From: Hofstenia miamia
Taxonomy: Eukaryota > Xenacoelomorpha > Acoela
Direction of reading: 5' to 3'
DNA: 64,000 bases
NCBI GenBank assembly: GCA_004352715.1
Contig: SCFE01000004.1
Span: 1,976,453-2,040,452 of the forward strand
Below are positions 12,057-25,004 of this stretch, piece after piece. Each line of letters starts with the position of its first letter. The first letter of the stretch is position 1. Below the pieces are notes generated by a model, which saw only the letters and a list, made by a program, of their open reading frames with translations, ran no database searches and was not told where the DNA came from. The translations under genes and the position numbers were made by a program.

Positions 12057-12601
12057 GCGAAAACTTTCTAATCTACCACTGCTTTACATACATGCATACA
12101 ACACTTAACAAGTTCGTTGATCCTCTATATATTTTGTAAGTGAATTATTAATGATGTATTTAATAATTTAGAAAAGATATTAAATATTTGTCTATAATTC
12201 AAAAGAGTGTAATAAGAATGATATTGTTAAGAATGGAAGCCTCAACAAAAGTAATTATATTTTACTAAAAGTATATGAATTCATTAGTTTGATCATATTA
12301 GTTGCGAAGAATGAGTAATCCAGCGCTAAATAATAGGCCAGCGGTGATAAATCCAATGCCACATTAATTACACAGGTATATCAAAAAAAATATTTTTTTG
12401 TCACAATTTCTTGAAATTTTCAAAAGTTAATTTGGATACAAAAAAATTGCCCCACACATAATTTAAAGAATTTCTATCGTCTATTTAGAAAATACAAGCA
12501 ATTTAATTAATTGACAACTACTAGTTACAAATTCAAACTATTTTTGAGTTTGATTAAGCAGATTTTTAAAAAATCTAATCATTATTAACCAACGGACTAA
12601 C
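12057..12601. other. Intergenic, nothing recognised
   Basis: AT-rich spacer with no supported feature. It may include the 3' UTR of the cysteine-rich gene. Confidence 0.4.
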
Positions 12602-13420
12602 TCATTTTGAAGACCAAATACAATCACACAGCATCTGTTTTGTACAAGATGCATCAAAGTGCTGCTCAAAAGTTATCATTTGTTGATGCATTCTTTCACC
12701 ATGCTCTTCGGAAAAAGAGCCAATATATTTCGAAAATTGTTCTTGATGCTTAAAAAGCAAATGCATCTTTATTGTCATTCGCTGCACACCAAATTTTTTG
12801 TAAGAATGTATCAAATGATTTATTCTTTCTTTCCAGTCAAAACAGACATTTTGACCAAAACAACAGAACGGAATGAATCCCAAGCCTCTTGCTGTAGTGG
12901 ATCCATGAGAAGGCGGAATTATTCATCATTAAAGAGACTTCTGATTTCTGGTCCATTGAAAACATCGTTTTCTAGTTTAGCATCGCTTTTGGGAATTTCC
13001 TTCGCAAATATGAGAAGAATGCACTTTCTTTGTCCAAATTCTTAACAAGGACTTGAAATAGACCGAGTTTTAAATGGAGTACAGGAAATGCTATTTTTCA
13101 ATAGGAATTACCGTTACGCGATTGAATTCATGACGGTTCGGCCACATATTGTATTGTTGAAAATCAATTTGGCTGTTACGTGAATCAAAGAGACAAAAGA
13201 AACATAGATATTTGGCATATCCTCCCTTTAAGCCCGTTAGAAATTTGAGCACTTTCAAATCACACATTACCGGCCATTGATGGACTTGATAATTTAGAAG
13301 AGATATAATTTTTTCGACTGATGACCGTTCTTCTTTTATACGACCCAACAAATTGGAATTCAAGCAGAGGCGTACGCAGGATTTTCTGACGGGGAGGGAC
13401 ATCATTGTCATTAACAATGT
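12602..13420 (-). pseudogene. Decayed transposon-type protein with the SEExGERxHQ signature
   Basis: Read on the minus strand in three alternating frames, this encodes the C-terminal half of a protein family that occurs in high copy in many invertebrate genomes. In order: a stretch reading WPVMCDLKVLKFLTGLKGGY then CFFCLFDSR (about 13,255-13,180), a LHLKLGLFQVLVKNLDKE-like helix (about 13,060-13,000), an NGPEIRSLFND-like block (about 12,955), and KMHLLFKHQEQFSKYIG followed by SEEHGERMHQQM (about 12,770-12,680). Order and spacing fit the family as I know it, but the frame is broken at least three times. It is a relic of a DNA-transposon-associated gene. I cannot give the superfamily with certainty. 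Confidence 0.6.
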
Positions 13421-14793
13421 GGAGCGAAGTACCGCGAAAATTTTTGAAAATATTGAGAAAATAGACCCTAAAAATGCATTTCACGATCTTAAATTTAAAT
13501 TTTTCATTTTTTACAAAAAATTTTTTTATTTATCCAGTAAAAATCAAATTTGGAAACCTGACGGGGGGCATTCCACCATCTGTCTCTTATACACACCAAT
13601 GAATGCAAAAATATTGGTTGTTTTTTGCCATGATGATTGCTTTAAGAATGATTAAGTTTGAATAACTAAACAAGCACCATTCTTGAAAGAAATAAACAAT
13701 TCCCAAATACTCCATAATTTTTGGTATATTGCTGGCAAACGCATAATTTTCTTTGGTTGAAAAGAACGAAGTTAAGGCTGAATGATGCAGGCGAATTTTT
13801 TGATATTTTACTTTTTTCAGGCATTTTTCATTCCAGAGTGAGTTCTTAACATCTTAAGACATTTCTTTAACATGATCTTGCTTAATTTTAGTTCTCTACA
13901 GAAATTTTTCTCACAATCTGTAGATGATGATTTAAAGAAATCCCAATACGTTTTTTAAATTCTGCACTAAATTTGCATTTTTACCTTGCATAAACCGAGC
14001 ACAAAAAAACAAAAAGAATCAGGATTTGCTTTATAAAAATGAAATAATAAATGGCAGCATCTGTACATTTGTATCTTATACCTTGTTTGCCTTTAGAACA
14101 AAGCACAAACTACATTATTCATTATGTGACCGGGTAGTGTGAGAATAGTAGTGCCATGAGTCACAGGAAAACAAAAACGTTGTCTGACAGTGACTAATAT
14201 ATAATAAAATGATTATTTTTTGTTGTTCAAGGTAAGTTGTTCATTTATTAATGCCTACAATGAATATTATAATTGCTTCCTTATTTAATTTTTTTGAATA
14301 ATAAATTTATTCTTTTAATCTCAATATCTTTTTTATGGATGATAAATTTTTTAAAAACTTGGTAAAGAGCTTAATTTGATTAGTACTATACAATGTTAAA
14401 ATTTAAAGCAATTGCAAAATTTTGAGATACCAGTGTTATCTACATTCAAGTTACTAAAATATTATTTGAATAATAAATGTTTTTCTATTAGGACTTTGTG
14501 TTCGACTTTTCAGTGAAAAGTTTTCACCAAGGCTTGATTGTGCTTAGCTCTGAATTATAGAGCAGCATATAGCCATGGGGACACACGTTACAACAAAAGC
14601 CCTATTATTTATAAACGGAAAATATTATATAATGGTATCTTTTTCATCTTGATTCAATTCGAAAGATGTCGTCTTTAGAAAGTGAAATCAGTTACCAGTA
14701 CCCGAATTAACCCGCTTTGAAATTCTTGATCGGATTTATTGGAGGACCAAATTTCCGAATTTAATCAGTTTTAGGTAGTAAACTTTCTTGTCG

Positions 14794-14825
<32 letters not shown>

Positions 14826-16480
14826 TATATAAAAAAATGTTTATTTATTTATTTAGATCTAAAGAATGACTTCACAATCAATTTATTAACGTGAAAATTT
14901 CTCACGGTTCAAATATAATTCCCTTCCATCAATTACCAGTAGAAATCATGCTGGATAAGCAATCATTTAGCTGCAGAGAACTAAATAATAGTAATTCACT
15001 TTGCGATTCGGACACATTCAGATAATGAGGCAACAGGTAGATCTTGGCTTGGCAATACATTTTAATTGAGTCGGATTCGGGTTCAAATTTTGAAAGTAAT
15101 ATTTAGTTACTTAAGCTACGTTAGGATTCGCAATCCTAATATCGTGGCATTGATAATTGTCATGATTCCAGTCCCAGGATTTTAACCCTATTTTCATTGA
15201 GATGAAAAAAAATTGCAGCCCAACCACGTATCATAAAAAAATCAAAATTGTGATTAGCTGCAGACTCACGGTAAATTTTAATCACATGAAATTGTGTTAA
15301 TATCTTTGTCGAAAAAAAATTATGGACATGTTGTCAGAGGGTAGATTTTGCTGACCTTGTGTTGAAAAATTACTGACGTCTACAAAAAATATGATTTACA
15401 ATATGCAATTACACCATGTGTATTTATGTTCTATGTTAAAAAAATATTATAGTTTTAACCTGCTGGATATGCTACTTGCATGATCAAATTGGCAACATCA
15501 TAATATTCAAGTTCAATGAACTAAATTTTATTGGTAACTAGTATGATCTGCTTAAATCGTTCAACATGAAATTCTAATGCGCACAAGGAACCTAAGAACT
15601 AAGCTTTCTCAATTAGTGAATGAACGGTATAACAACAATGTGTGCATCCCTAGCCGCCTATTTCACAAGCATGTAATCAACAAATTCCTCAAACTATGTA
15701 TGGTCTAAAATGCAGAGCTTGCTTTTTATACATTTAAAGCTACTGTAGATGGAATGAAAAATATGCTTTTGAATGCAAATGATTTCACTAGACATTTTAT
15801 TGCATAGAAATTGTAATGAACATATTCACTTTATATAACATTTTCATTCAAATCTCATTATTTCATCTGAACATATCATTAAAAGTTTGAGAATGTATTA
15901 TTAGAGATCAGCAGGTGATGCAAATGTTTAAATTTGTAAGTGACCTGAGCAATTAAACTTGTGAGCTTCAATTTTATGGAACATTTTGCAGATCTGTATA
16001 TTTCAAGTTGCCCAAGAATTGAATTCCAATGCCCATGAATTGTGCATTACAATTGTAGAAACAAAGAACGCTATTGACAAAGAATTTCCCAGCAAACTTT
16101 TATTCAGTGATAAGTAGGACAACCTGAAATTGGCACTAAGAAAGTTTATTTATAAATGGAAATATGACATTAAAAAGCAGTGCTTATAAATTGTACCAAA
16201 TCAAATAGAATCTATAAATAGAAAAGTGCTGATAAAATGACAATTGTAAGTACAAAATGATTAACTGCTCTTAAGGTGAACTACAGCACCAGGTTTTAAG
16301 CCTCAAAATTATACAAAATTTTTTTTGCAGATTTACTTAGCAAAATATGTCTACTATTGAATCATAATCATGTATTTTTAAAATAAAAACGATATAATGA
16401 TGTAATTTGGTTTTGTTTTATGTCCCTATCACATACAATGCGGTATATTATGCATCATTTCACAAAAAACAATACGTCTT
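13421..16480. other. AT-rich intergenic with normal CpG, no gene recognised
   Basis: Contains a (TA)n run at 14,794-14,830 and isolated short frames without motifs. CpG dinucleotides are present throughout (for example around 15,000-15,130), which matters for the contrast with the domain that starts near 16,480. Confidence 0.5.
14794..14830. repeat. (TA)n microsatellite
   Basis: Uninterrupted alternating TA run of about 37 bases. Confidence 0.9.
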
Positions 16481-16923
16481 TGGCACAAAATTTAGAGAGT
16501 TTTAATTTTGTGGTTATAGTAAAGTTTCATATTGAAATAAAGCTCCTCCTTCCCAGTTTCAGTTAGTAGGCTTTGTTTATCATTGATAGGGGTGTAAGAA
16601 TACTATATGTAAAACATTAAGCTAAGAATATCACAAAGCAGCCCATCAACAGTGCTCTGATTTCTAACCAAAAATTGATACTTGCTGATTGGTCAAGTGC
16701 TGTCCCCTATCTCAGTTACTACTGACATAAACTTTGCACAAAGGAATGTGCACAACTTTTTTACATTGTGATTATTGCACAATTTATCTGCTATTTCAGT
16801 TATTTTAATGGGAATCTATATTTTATAAAGGATTTCAGTTCTAAGAAAAGTGACAGGAGAAGCACAAGTTTGGATCTAAAAAATAAATCAGGAAAAAACA
16901 ACTAAAAAGAGCTACAGCAAGCC

Positions 16924-18600
16924 ATGCATGTCCCAAGTACTAGTACCTGTACTAATGCTGCTGGCACTGAAGCTGAAGCTGGGTCTAGCAAGAATAACTT
17001 TTATAATGATTCAACCAGCAGTGACATCACAATCATCATAGATCCTGTAGTTTCATCCAGGGTAGCCAGCAGTGATGTAGACATGCCAGCAGCAAAGACA
17101 TCTAGATCTAAATACAAGATCAGTGACATTGACATTGGAAGTGACATCAACACAAAATCTAGTAAATCATGGTTGATAGTTGGCATGTCTGAAATCAACA
17201 AGTTGCTAGCCCTTTGAAATATAGTGTGTGCTCAAGTCAAGGTAACTTACAGTTTGTTTTTGATAATGATAGATGGATTTGCAGTGTTTCTTAGAATATG
17301 CTGCACTGTTTTTTAAACAATATTCATTGAAGGCTACACTTCAAGTGGAAGTAATACAGACACTAAACCAAAGTCATTCACAATAAATGACATGTTAGTT
17401 TTGTTTTTTACACAAGTTGGTGTTGGAAATACAGGAATGAAATTCTTGGTTTAATTTTAGGATCAGAAGTTATGCCTCAAAAAACTTTTCAAGTAAAGCA
17501 AATAAAGATTTAGTGACATTATGAAAAAAAGTGTAGGGGTTGTTAGGCATATGAATACTGACATTGGAAATAGTAAGGTTATGTACTTGATGTCAATGTC
17601 AGCTTTGATGGTAGCTGGCATACAAGAAGGCACAAATCAAAATATGGGTCATTGAAATTGTCATTGGCAAGGTATTAGATTATGAAGTTTTGTGCAATTA
17701 CTGTCAATTTGCACTACAAAAGAAAAAGAACTGCGTGGTATTGACACAGAGGCCTTCAATGAATGGCACAGTAGTCACACAGCACAATGCACCATCAACT
17801 TCACTGGAACAGCAAACACTGAGGAAGTTGAAACAGCTAAGTGTATATGGTCTTGAAGCATTGCCAAAAAATCAATGTGTTACACATGAATGTTTGGTGA
17901 TGGTGACTCAAAAGCCCACAAAGATGTGCAAGACCTCAAACCATGTGGTGACACTGAGGTTAACAGAGAAAAATGTGTGAACCATGCTCACAAAGAATAG
18001 GCACTACTCTCAGGAATGCTGCTAAGGAACAAAAACTTTGTGGGAAATGTCATGGGCATCTCACTGTAGCTAAGTGTTAGAAGCTACAAAACTACTATAG
18101 ATTTGCTATAATAAACAATATTAGGAATGAAGAAGGCATGAGAAATTCAATATAGGCAACATTCATGCACAGCATGAGTACTGACAATAACCCTCAGCCT
18201 GGTATTGTCCACCAGGTGAAACCATTTGGTGCTTTTACCAGATAGCTGAAGCACAAAATGAGGAATCACCTTCACATGTCTTCAAAATGAACACTACAAT
18301 TGCTGCTGATGTTGCTAATTGTCTCACCCATATACCAGAGGATGAGTTATCCCAACCTAGTGAAGAGGCTGTCTAAGGGGAAAACACAAAACCCAAATGA
18401 AGCACTGCAACATGTGGTATGGGCCAGATCTCAAGTGGTGGCTGCATTCAATGCAGATGCACTACAACTGACAGATGTAATGAACAAATTGTCCATTGAA
18501 GTATATGAAGTAACAACTTTCTACTTAGAGTCAATGGACAGGCTGAGAATAGCTAAAAGTGTCATGAAGGGGACATGACAGCTAAAAGAGAACAGGACAA
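16924..18600 (+). pseudogene. Mutator-like transposase remnant
   Basis: Scattered over several frames but in the expected order are motifs of the 'Mutator-like transposase domain' protein family: a VGVGNTGMKF-like stretch (about 17,420), HKSKYGSL-like after a strand at about 17,630, VLCNYCQFALQKKK (about 17,685), EAFNEWHSSHTAQCTINFTG (about 17,751), GDGDSKAHKDVQDLKPCGD (about 17,896), a VNHAHK block (about 17,978), PIYQRMSYPNLVKRLSKGKT (about 18,330) and a helical C-terminus ending near 18,570. The N-terminal frame (16,924-17,217) is Ser/Asp-rich and resembles the usual linker. The frame is broken by many stops and shifts. The whole copy has one CpG. Confidence 0.7.
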
Positions 18601-20250
18601 GAAATCAAGGGATAAAGGACCAACATATAGTGCAGGACTATTTTAGGAATTCTTTCTACTGTATATATTATGTTTTTCATTAAAAATTGTATATATTTTA
18701 CAAGTATAGACTGCTTTTTTGCTTGGAAGTGCATTTTCAAACAGCAGACTTACTTTTTCTCTAAAACTAAATCCCATAGAACTATGAAACTTGGCATGCT
18801 GCCAGTAAATGTGTTATCTACATCATAACAGAGACTCTTGTGGTATCACATGCCAAAATGATATAGCAACTATTTTTTTAAGAAAAAATGATCTTTTTCA
18901 CCTAGTAAAAAAATACCAAAATACATTCTTGTTTTTCTAGTTTAGTTTTAAAAATTCTCTGTCATGTCACAAAGGACAGTTATTAAATCCTGGTTACCTT
19001 GATTAGATTAGGAGAAAAAAGGATTTTAATTTTTACTATTTATTTAATATGCAACAGCTATTTTGAATTTTTTTCATAACTTTTCAAACTGCATGAGAAT
19101 GTCTAAAAAATATATGAATTAGTTCTTTTTAAAGAGCCAAGTATAAAAAAACAATTTAAGGTCCAAGGGTTATCTTAAAGCACATTAACAAACACATTTT
19201 AAAGTTAGTTTTTGAAAAAAATTGCTTTCTTGCAAAAGCTTGTTATAAAAGTGAAACTTCATATAGCTAAGGCTTATGTTGAGCAAACTCTTGACATAAC
19301 CAAATTAATGGTTGTTTCATGTTTGGGGTGATTTTGACATAGATGAATGCATATTTGCCTGTATAATTTAATGCTTTCAAAAAAATTGTAATAGGCTCAT
19401 GACTTTACTAAATGTTTCTTAGTATATTTATAGTAGGTGCACTTTTATTGCACACATAGTTTAGATTCCCATTACATAATACATAAATATTTAATATATA
19501 TCATTTTCATAAATTAACCATTAAGATTACTTTCTAATGAAATGATCCTGTGGTGTGATACTATTATGTTAACTCTATATCTACTAGTACTTTAAAGTAA
19601 CAAACTCATTTTGTCTACATTTTCAAACAATTATATCTAAGCCTTTTATGAAATATTGAAACCTTTGATATGGACACAACTGTTTGTTTGTGGGCACTCA
19701 TTTAATGATGAAGGTTTGTGCTAAAAATTATTCCTGTACCTGAAGTATATAAACATCTAAAAAATATTTTCAATATTAAATTTAATTTTTGTAAAAACAG
19801 GCAATTTCTTACTATACCTAATGTTCAGATAATAGTTTGGTCAAATTTCCATTGAAACAACAACTACTCTGAAACATTTTGATTTTCAGAGAGAAACTGT
19901 ATGAGCTAGAACACAATTTTTTGTACAAAAAGAAAGCAAAGACCATTCTCTATGCTTTGGTTTTTCAGATTTTAGATAACTTCATTAATTCATGAGTTAT
20001 AAGTTTTTAAAAAATTTTTAAGAAGCTATCACATATTTTGAAAAATTATTGCAGGGAACATTGTTTGGCTAATCAGCTTAATTTCCATCTAAGATTCTCT
20101 GGTATGTATTATGAGGGGCAATTTTTGTTGTGTTTAATCTATGTAATCTCAAGAAGAAAAATCCCTAGAATCTGAAAATTTTTCAGAAAAATGTGTATGT
20201 ATTAAATTTAAAATTTGAAAATAGCATTTGTGACCTAAAGTAGTCAAAAT
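18601..20250. other. CpG-free AT-rich sequence, no gene recognised
   Basis: No protein motif seen on either strand. Probably old mobile-element or spacer DNA inside the CpG-depleted island. Confidence 0.4.
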
Positions 20251-20815
20251 TTTATTTATGGATTTAATGGTGGCATTTATGGCATTTGGTTGCCATAGTG
20301 ATGAAACACATTTGTTGCTTAATAGCTAATTTGTCAAGTAGAATTGTAGAATTTTTAGTGAATAAAATCCCCATGCTTTGTTTAAGAAACATACACATCT
20401 TCAAAGAAATACAATGTGCATTATGGGCTGGTGGAAAATTTGGTCCATATGTTTTCCATGATGGAGTTGTTGAGAACATAGTAGAAATAGCAAGTGCCTC
20501 AGAGCAAATATTATGAACTTGACCCACAGTGAACTACAATGAATTTACAAAGTGGGACATTGTTGAAAGGATCAGTTACCAAAATTGACCTGTGAATTGG
20601 CCAATGTGTTCATGTGATTTGACTTTGCTACATTACTTTCCTTAGGGATATGTTAAATCCAAAGAATACACTTATAAAGCAGAACAATATGATAGCTCAT
20701 GGACAACATTCATTGGGTTATTGCTCAACTTTTCCCAAATTTAAATAGGAGATTGCATAAAAATTGGACATCAACATTGTAGCACAACTGCACAAGTAGT
20801 GGTTCCCATATGCTA
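20250..20815 (+). pseudogene. Mariner-like (IS630/Tc1 superfamily) transposase C-terminal remnant
   Basis: Translating 20,290-20,810 in broken frames gives WAGGKFGPYVFHDG (about 20,428), then PVNWPMCSCDLTLLHYFP (about 20,590) followed by GYVKSKEYTYKAEQ. This matches the family in which the last catalytic Asp sits in a block of the form PVNWP-x-x-SCDLT-x-x-(D/H)-YF and a GYVKSK stretch follows. The middle part with the second catalytic residue cannot be found, and stops interrupt the frame. The two residues before SCD are Met-Cys; in this family they are usually encoded with CpG-containing codons, so the change fits the island's CpG decay. Confidence 0.7.
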
Positions 20816-21056
20816 GAAATAATTTTATAATATTAAATGCTATTAAATACTGTTTACAAAAACTAAAAATTTATATTGTAGAGTGGCTCAGGGCCCTGAG
20901 ATTTCAATTTTAATTAACTTTGTAATTTTGAGCTAAATACTGCTCTAATTGTAGCTAATGATGTTACATTGACATAGATAATTATATTGCTCAATTTTCA
21001 AGTGTAGTAATATATACTAAGATTTGTTTGTCCCCTCAAAATTGTGTGATGTGCTA

Positions 21057-21411
21057 CAGGGTTTTCAAGTTGAGTTTGAGTTACTTGTGCCAAGTTTAAG
21101 TTTTTACATTTTGACTTTGAATTCAAGTAATTTTTTAAATGAAATTCCAAGTTCAATTGAGTTTTTTTCTAATTCTGAGTTTTTTAGGGTAAAAAACACT
21201 TTTTTTACAATAATTCTAAGCTAAAAAAAGTTTTTGTGATTGGTAAGAAAATTGATATTTAAAAAAATTTAATTTTTACCGTATTTTCAAATGGATTTTC
21301 AAATGAGTTCAAGTTCAAGTTTTGATGATTTCTCTTCCAAGTTTTTCTGATCAAGTTTTGCAAGCTTATTCAAGTTTGAGTTCTTAACATTCTGAGTACT
21401 CAAAACCCCTG
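21057..21411. mobile_element. hAT-type MITE, CpG-decayed copy
   Basis: A 355-bp element with imperfect terminal inverted repeats: it begins CAGGGTTTTCAAGTTGAG and its other end reads, on the opposite strand, CAGGGGTTTTGAGTACTCAG. It is flanked by a perfect 8-bp direct repeat ATGTGCTA (21,049-21,056 and 21,412-21,419), the target duplication length of the hAT superfamily. It is non-autonomous (no coding capacity). A CpG-rich copy of the same family lies in opposite orientation at 47,536-47,861. Compared with that copy, every CpG position I can align (14 columns) is TpG or CpA here. Confidence 0.85.
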
Positions 21412-21419
21412 ATGTGCTA

Positions 21420-24024
21420 TTGCTCTTTAATTTTGCAAGGGACACTGTGATTGCAAAAGTGTAAACAATTACAGGTAATAATTCTCAATTGTTTTGTATA
21501 AATACTTTGAGACAATTTTAGTGAAAACACAAATAAACTTTGTCTCACTCAACTGCATTTGCTTTTTGCTTCTATTTGTTATTGCTAACCCCTTTTTAGA
21601 AAGTATGATATTTATAATAGATGCTTAAGTTTTTGGAAAAATTTGGGAGTTACTCCTCTGAGTTTAGGGTGACAACATGCTTTATTCCCACAGGCAGCCC
21701 AAATAGTGGACCACATTAAGTTATGTGTACAACTACAGTTAGGGAATAAGATCTCTCCATGGATCATTTCCAATTCAAACATACACTTAACACCTTACAC
21801 TGTGATGATAACAAGCCACTGGCTAATGTGAATGCATGGCAATTACATGCTGTTATTATTATCACATGAACTGAGAAATAAGAACTAAGAAGAAACATTT
21901 TAATTAAGCTAGAAATTAAGAACTAGAGACACATAGGGTAGCACCTTTTGTGAGTTTGGAATTATCTTTATGGATACCACTTCAGTGTGATGCCATGTGA
22001 GTTGGTCATCATTGGAAATGAGTCCTTTGTGAATCTTTACTGTTACTTTGTTACAATGGAAAATTACTGATATCTTTGTTTTTCTGTTGGAATGTGGGTC
22101 ACTCACTGTAATGGTAGCCTTTGCAACCTTCTGTTCAACCATTGAGTTCCCCAGTACCACTGTAATAGTCTGAGCTCCCCATGATTCTACAATATGAAAA
22201 GGATATATTATTCTTAGAATTCTTTATAAACCTAAAGCTCTATTCCTGTAAAATAAACATACAATTGCATAGCACTGAATTCTCATTCAGGCAAGAATCC
22301 TTTACTGTGTGTACTGGAGGAACTATTTAAGTGCATTCAAGTTTGTAGTGTGTATCTGCAAATGCTCTTTCTGAATTATATTGGATGCAAATTTAATTAA
22401 GTTTCACCTTGAACTAATACCTTAGGCTAAGCAATATATAAAAAAGTTTTTTCACATCTTAAGCATGCAGGGATTCATTTTTTTGACATATGCTTACTGA
22501 ACTTAAGTAAGGAACACATTTTGATTTATTTTTCACTTTGAATTTCCAATTTACATTTTAGGTTACTTATACAAGTTACTCATATGAAATGTGACAGTAA
22601 TCATCTCCAGTTAGATAGACATTTGTGAAATGATTGTAAATGTAAAATAAATACAAGCTTAATTGAATCTTGTTTTATTAAACTATTAATTGTTGAAATG
22701 ATTTGTAAACAATTGTTAAACAAAGTTCAAAGCTTAAGCATATTTAAGCATTTTTGCTTTCATTACTGTTGAGACTATTTTTCTTCACTGTTAACATTTA
22801 GACTGATCTGAATAAATTCACATTAGTGTTTTATTAAACAAAAGTAAATCATTAAGTAATACTTTCTGAATAATTTAGGGAAGTTGTCTAACTTTCAATC
22901 TAGGGTTAATTGAGAGACCATTAAAAATCTCTTGTAGCAAATGCTCATGTTTTTACTGCTTTAACAATAAGGAAATTTCTCAATTGAGAAGGAATGCTTT
23001 TTTTTACTGTAAAACTTAACATCTCTTTTAAACTATTTTTGCAAGAAATAAAAAGCAAGTTAGGAATTTCTTACTGAACATATCAAAGATAGTGTTGCAT
23101 CTGTATGAAGTCAGTGAACATTCATAATTCCCTATTGTCTGAGGTCTTTGTGTAAAGGCATGGATTTACCAGTGTTACAAAGCAACTAACTCATCCTGCT
23201 ATATTACCCTATCCTAATAGAAGTCAAAAGTAAATAGGAGATTGTGTTACAGAAGAGTGGCCATGCTCATCTGATCCAATACAGACAACCCTTAAAAAGA
23301 GTCATATAAGACTAGAGTCCTAATTAAGATAGAGAATAAGCAAGCCCTAATTCTTGGGTGCAATGAGTGAAATCTATGTCCTAAGGTTAAAACCAAAACC
23401 CTCATATTGTGCAATTTTGGTGGAAGCATTAAAGGTTTAATCTTAGGTCAAATGGATATCAATACAACAAAACACCCTAGCAATATACCTAACTTAAGTT
23501 GAAAGGAATGCACCAGCCAAGCTTTACCATCTCTGGGTATGCTTCAACTAAGCAAACAAATTTAGAAACACATCATTTTAATAAAATATAAAGTCAAAAT
23601 AAAAAGTAAAACAAATTTACTGAAACTAAATTGAAGAGAAGAAAAACAATCAAATCACACCTATTTATATAAACTAAAACTTGTGCTATCAATAAAGCCA
23701 TATCATTGCAAAATATGAATAAATATTTGACACATACAATTCAGTTTTCTGCTATTAATTTTCCCAAGCTAGAATTAGCAGAAGGATAAACTAAAATATA
23801 TACCACTGATGTTGTTTTTCCAAATTATCCATTAGAATTTCTGCTTCTTGTTGGTTAGTGGGGAGAGTGCTCCCAACTGTCAGTTTATCTAGTTATCTGA
23901 GAAGTGTTATTTTTCTTGTTTATTGCCAAATGGATTATAATCATACAGTTGTTTGTTCTCCTTGTTTTGGGACTCCTATGTGGAGTATCCTCTGCACAAG
24001 CATTGGTATCCTGAACATTATCCC
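21420..24024. other. CpG-free AT-rich sequence with one coding-like repeat fragment
   Basis: No gene apart from the fragment at 21,900-22,200. Short frames elsewhere lack motifs. Confidence 0.4.
21900..22200 (-). pseudogene. Repeat-derived coding fragment, also present at 37,140-37,380
   Basis: An open minus-strand stretch of about 95 codons entered from 22,200. The nucleotide sequence around 21,970-22,010 and 22,085-22,160 reappears in diverged form at 37,165-37,205 and 37,298-37,365, in the same orientation, the second time directly beside the LTR-like copy that ends at 37,125. I therefore read it as the 3' end of an internal coding region of an LTR element. The protein itself is not recognised. 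Confidence 0.35.
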
Positions 24025-24880
24025 TTTTACCATTGCCAAGAGCATCCCGTATTCTAATGAAACAAATGAAGATTGGTAGTTCACCAATTTCACTGGAGAA
24101 AAAAGATCTGATACCATTTCCAAAAAGGCAATCCAGCTAGCAACGAATTTATACAGCAGCACACTGGAGCCAAATCTTTAGAAACTATCCTTACCATCCA
24201 GGGTGCTAATTGTGTGTCTCAAGTTTAATTTCTAGCTCAATAAAACAAATTTAGCTCAGTGTTTGTTATCTCAGCTCATGTAATAAAGATATTATTAACA
24301 TGTAATTACCACATATTTTTGTACAGCAATGGCATAATATATTTGCAAAGTGTGATGTTATGTGCATGTTCAATTGATTGAGTTAGTAGTTCTATTATTC
24401 CCTATGTCTATTTGTAGCCATAAAGTGACCACAATATGGGCTCACATCTGTCAAGCAAGTTATTGCCCCAGGCACAGCAGAGTTCCTCCCACATTATCTC
24501 CAAATCTTACAAGTTTATTATCATATTAACAATACCAGATCTAAAAGGGTTAGTAATGTAATAGTGAAAAATAAAGCAAACATTATCCAGTGAGAACAAA
24601 ATTTATTTGACATTTGATAACAGTAAGTTCCCTATTTATTACAACAAAAGTAAATATTTACTGTTTTACAAAATTACTTGTTTCCCTTGCAAATTCATTG
24701 AGCAATCACACATTTCTCTAATCAAGGGGACAATAACACTAAATTTGAAACCTAAGTTCAAATAACTGCAAATTAATAAAAATCAATAGATCAAAGGTAG
24801 TAAATAGCACCAAATTAATTGGAGAGTGCTAATAATTGAAAAATAAAAATAAAGAAGGGCACTGATTGACTCTACATGCC
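24025..24880 (-). repeat. LTR-like repeat, copy A
   Basis: This segment is repeated, with insertions, at 33,190-37,125. Shared blocks include 24,050-24,213 with 33,210-33,376; 24,213-24,548 with 34,972-35,268; and 24,560-24,870 with 36,819-37,125. It directly adjoins the 3' side (on the minus strand) of the Gypsy-type element, so it is best read as that element's 3' LTR. I did not identify TG...CA ends or a target duplication. It represents the uninserted state for the two insertions found in copy B. Confidence 0.5.
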
Positions 24881-25004
24881 CCCCATTGCACAGTTAAGGT
24901 TGTGGTAACAGTTGGACAGTAGGACCACACAACAACTTTTGGGCTTCTTTTACGATTTCTTTGGCCAGCACATCATCCCAGGATGAAACCTCTGTGTACT
25001 GGGG

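Noticed and set aside
13364-13580. Transposon terminus starting cagaggcgtacgcaggattt
   Set aside because: The start resembles ends of common DNA transposons, but no inverted partner or target duplication was found nearby.
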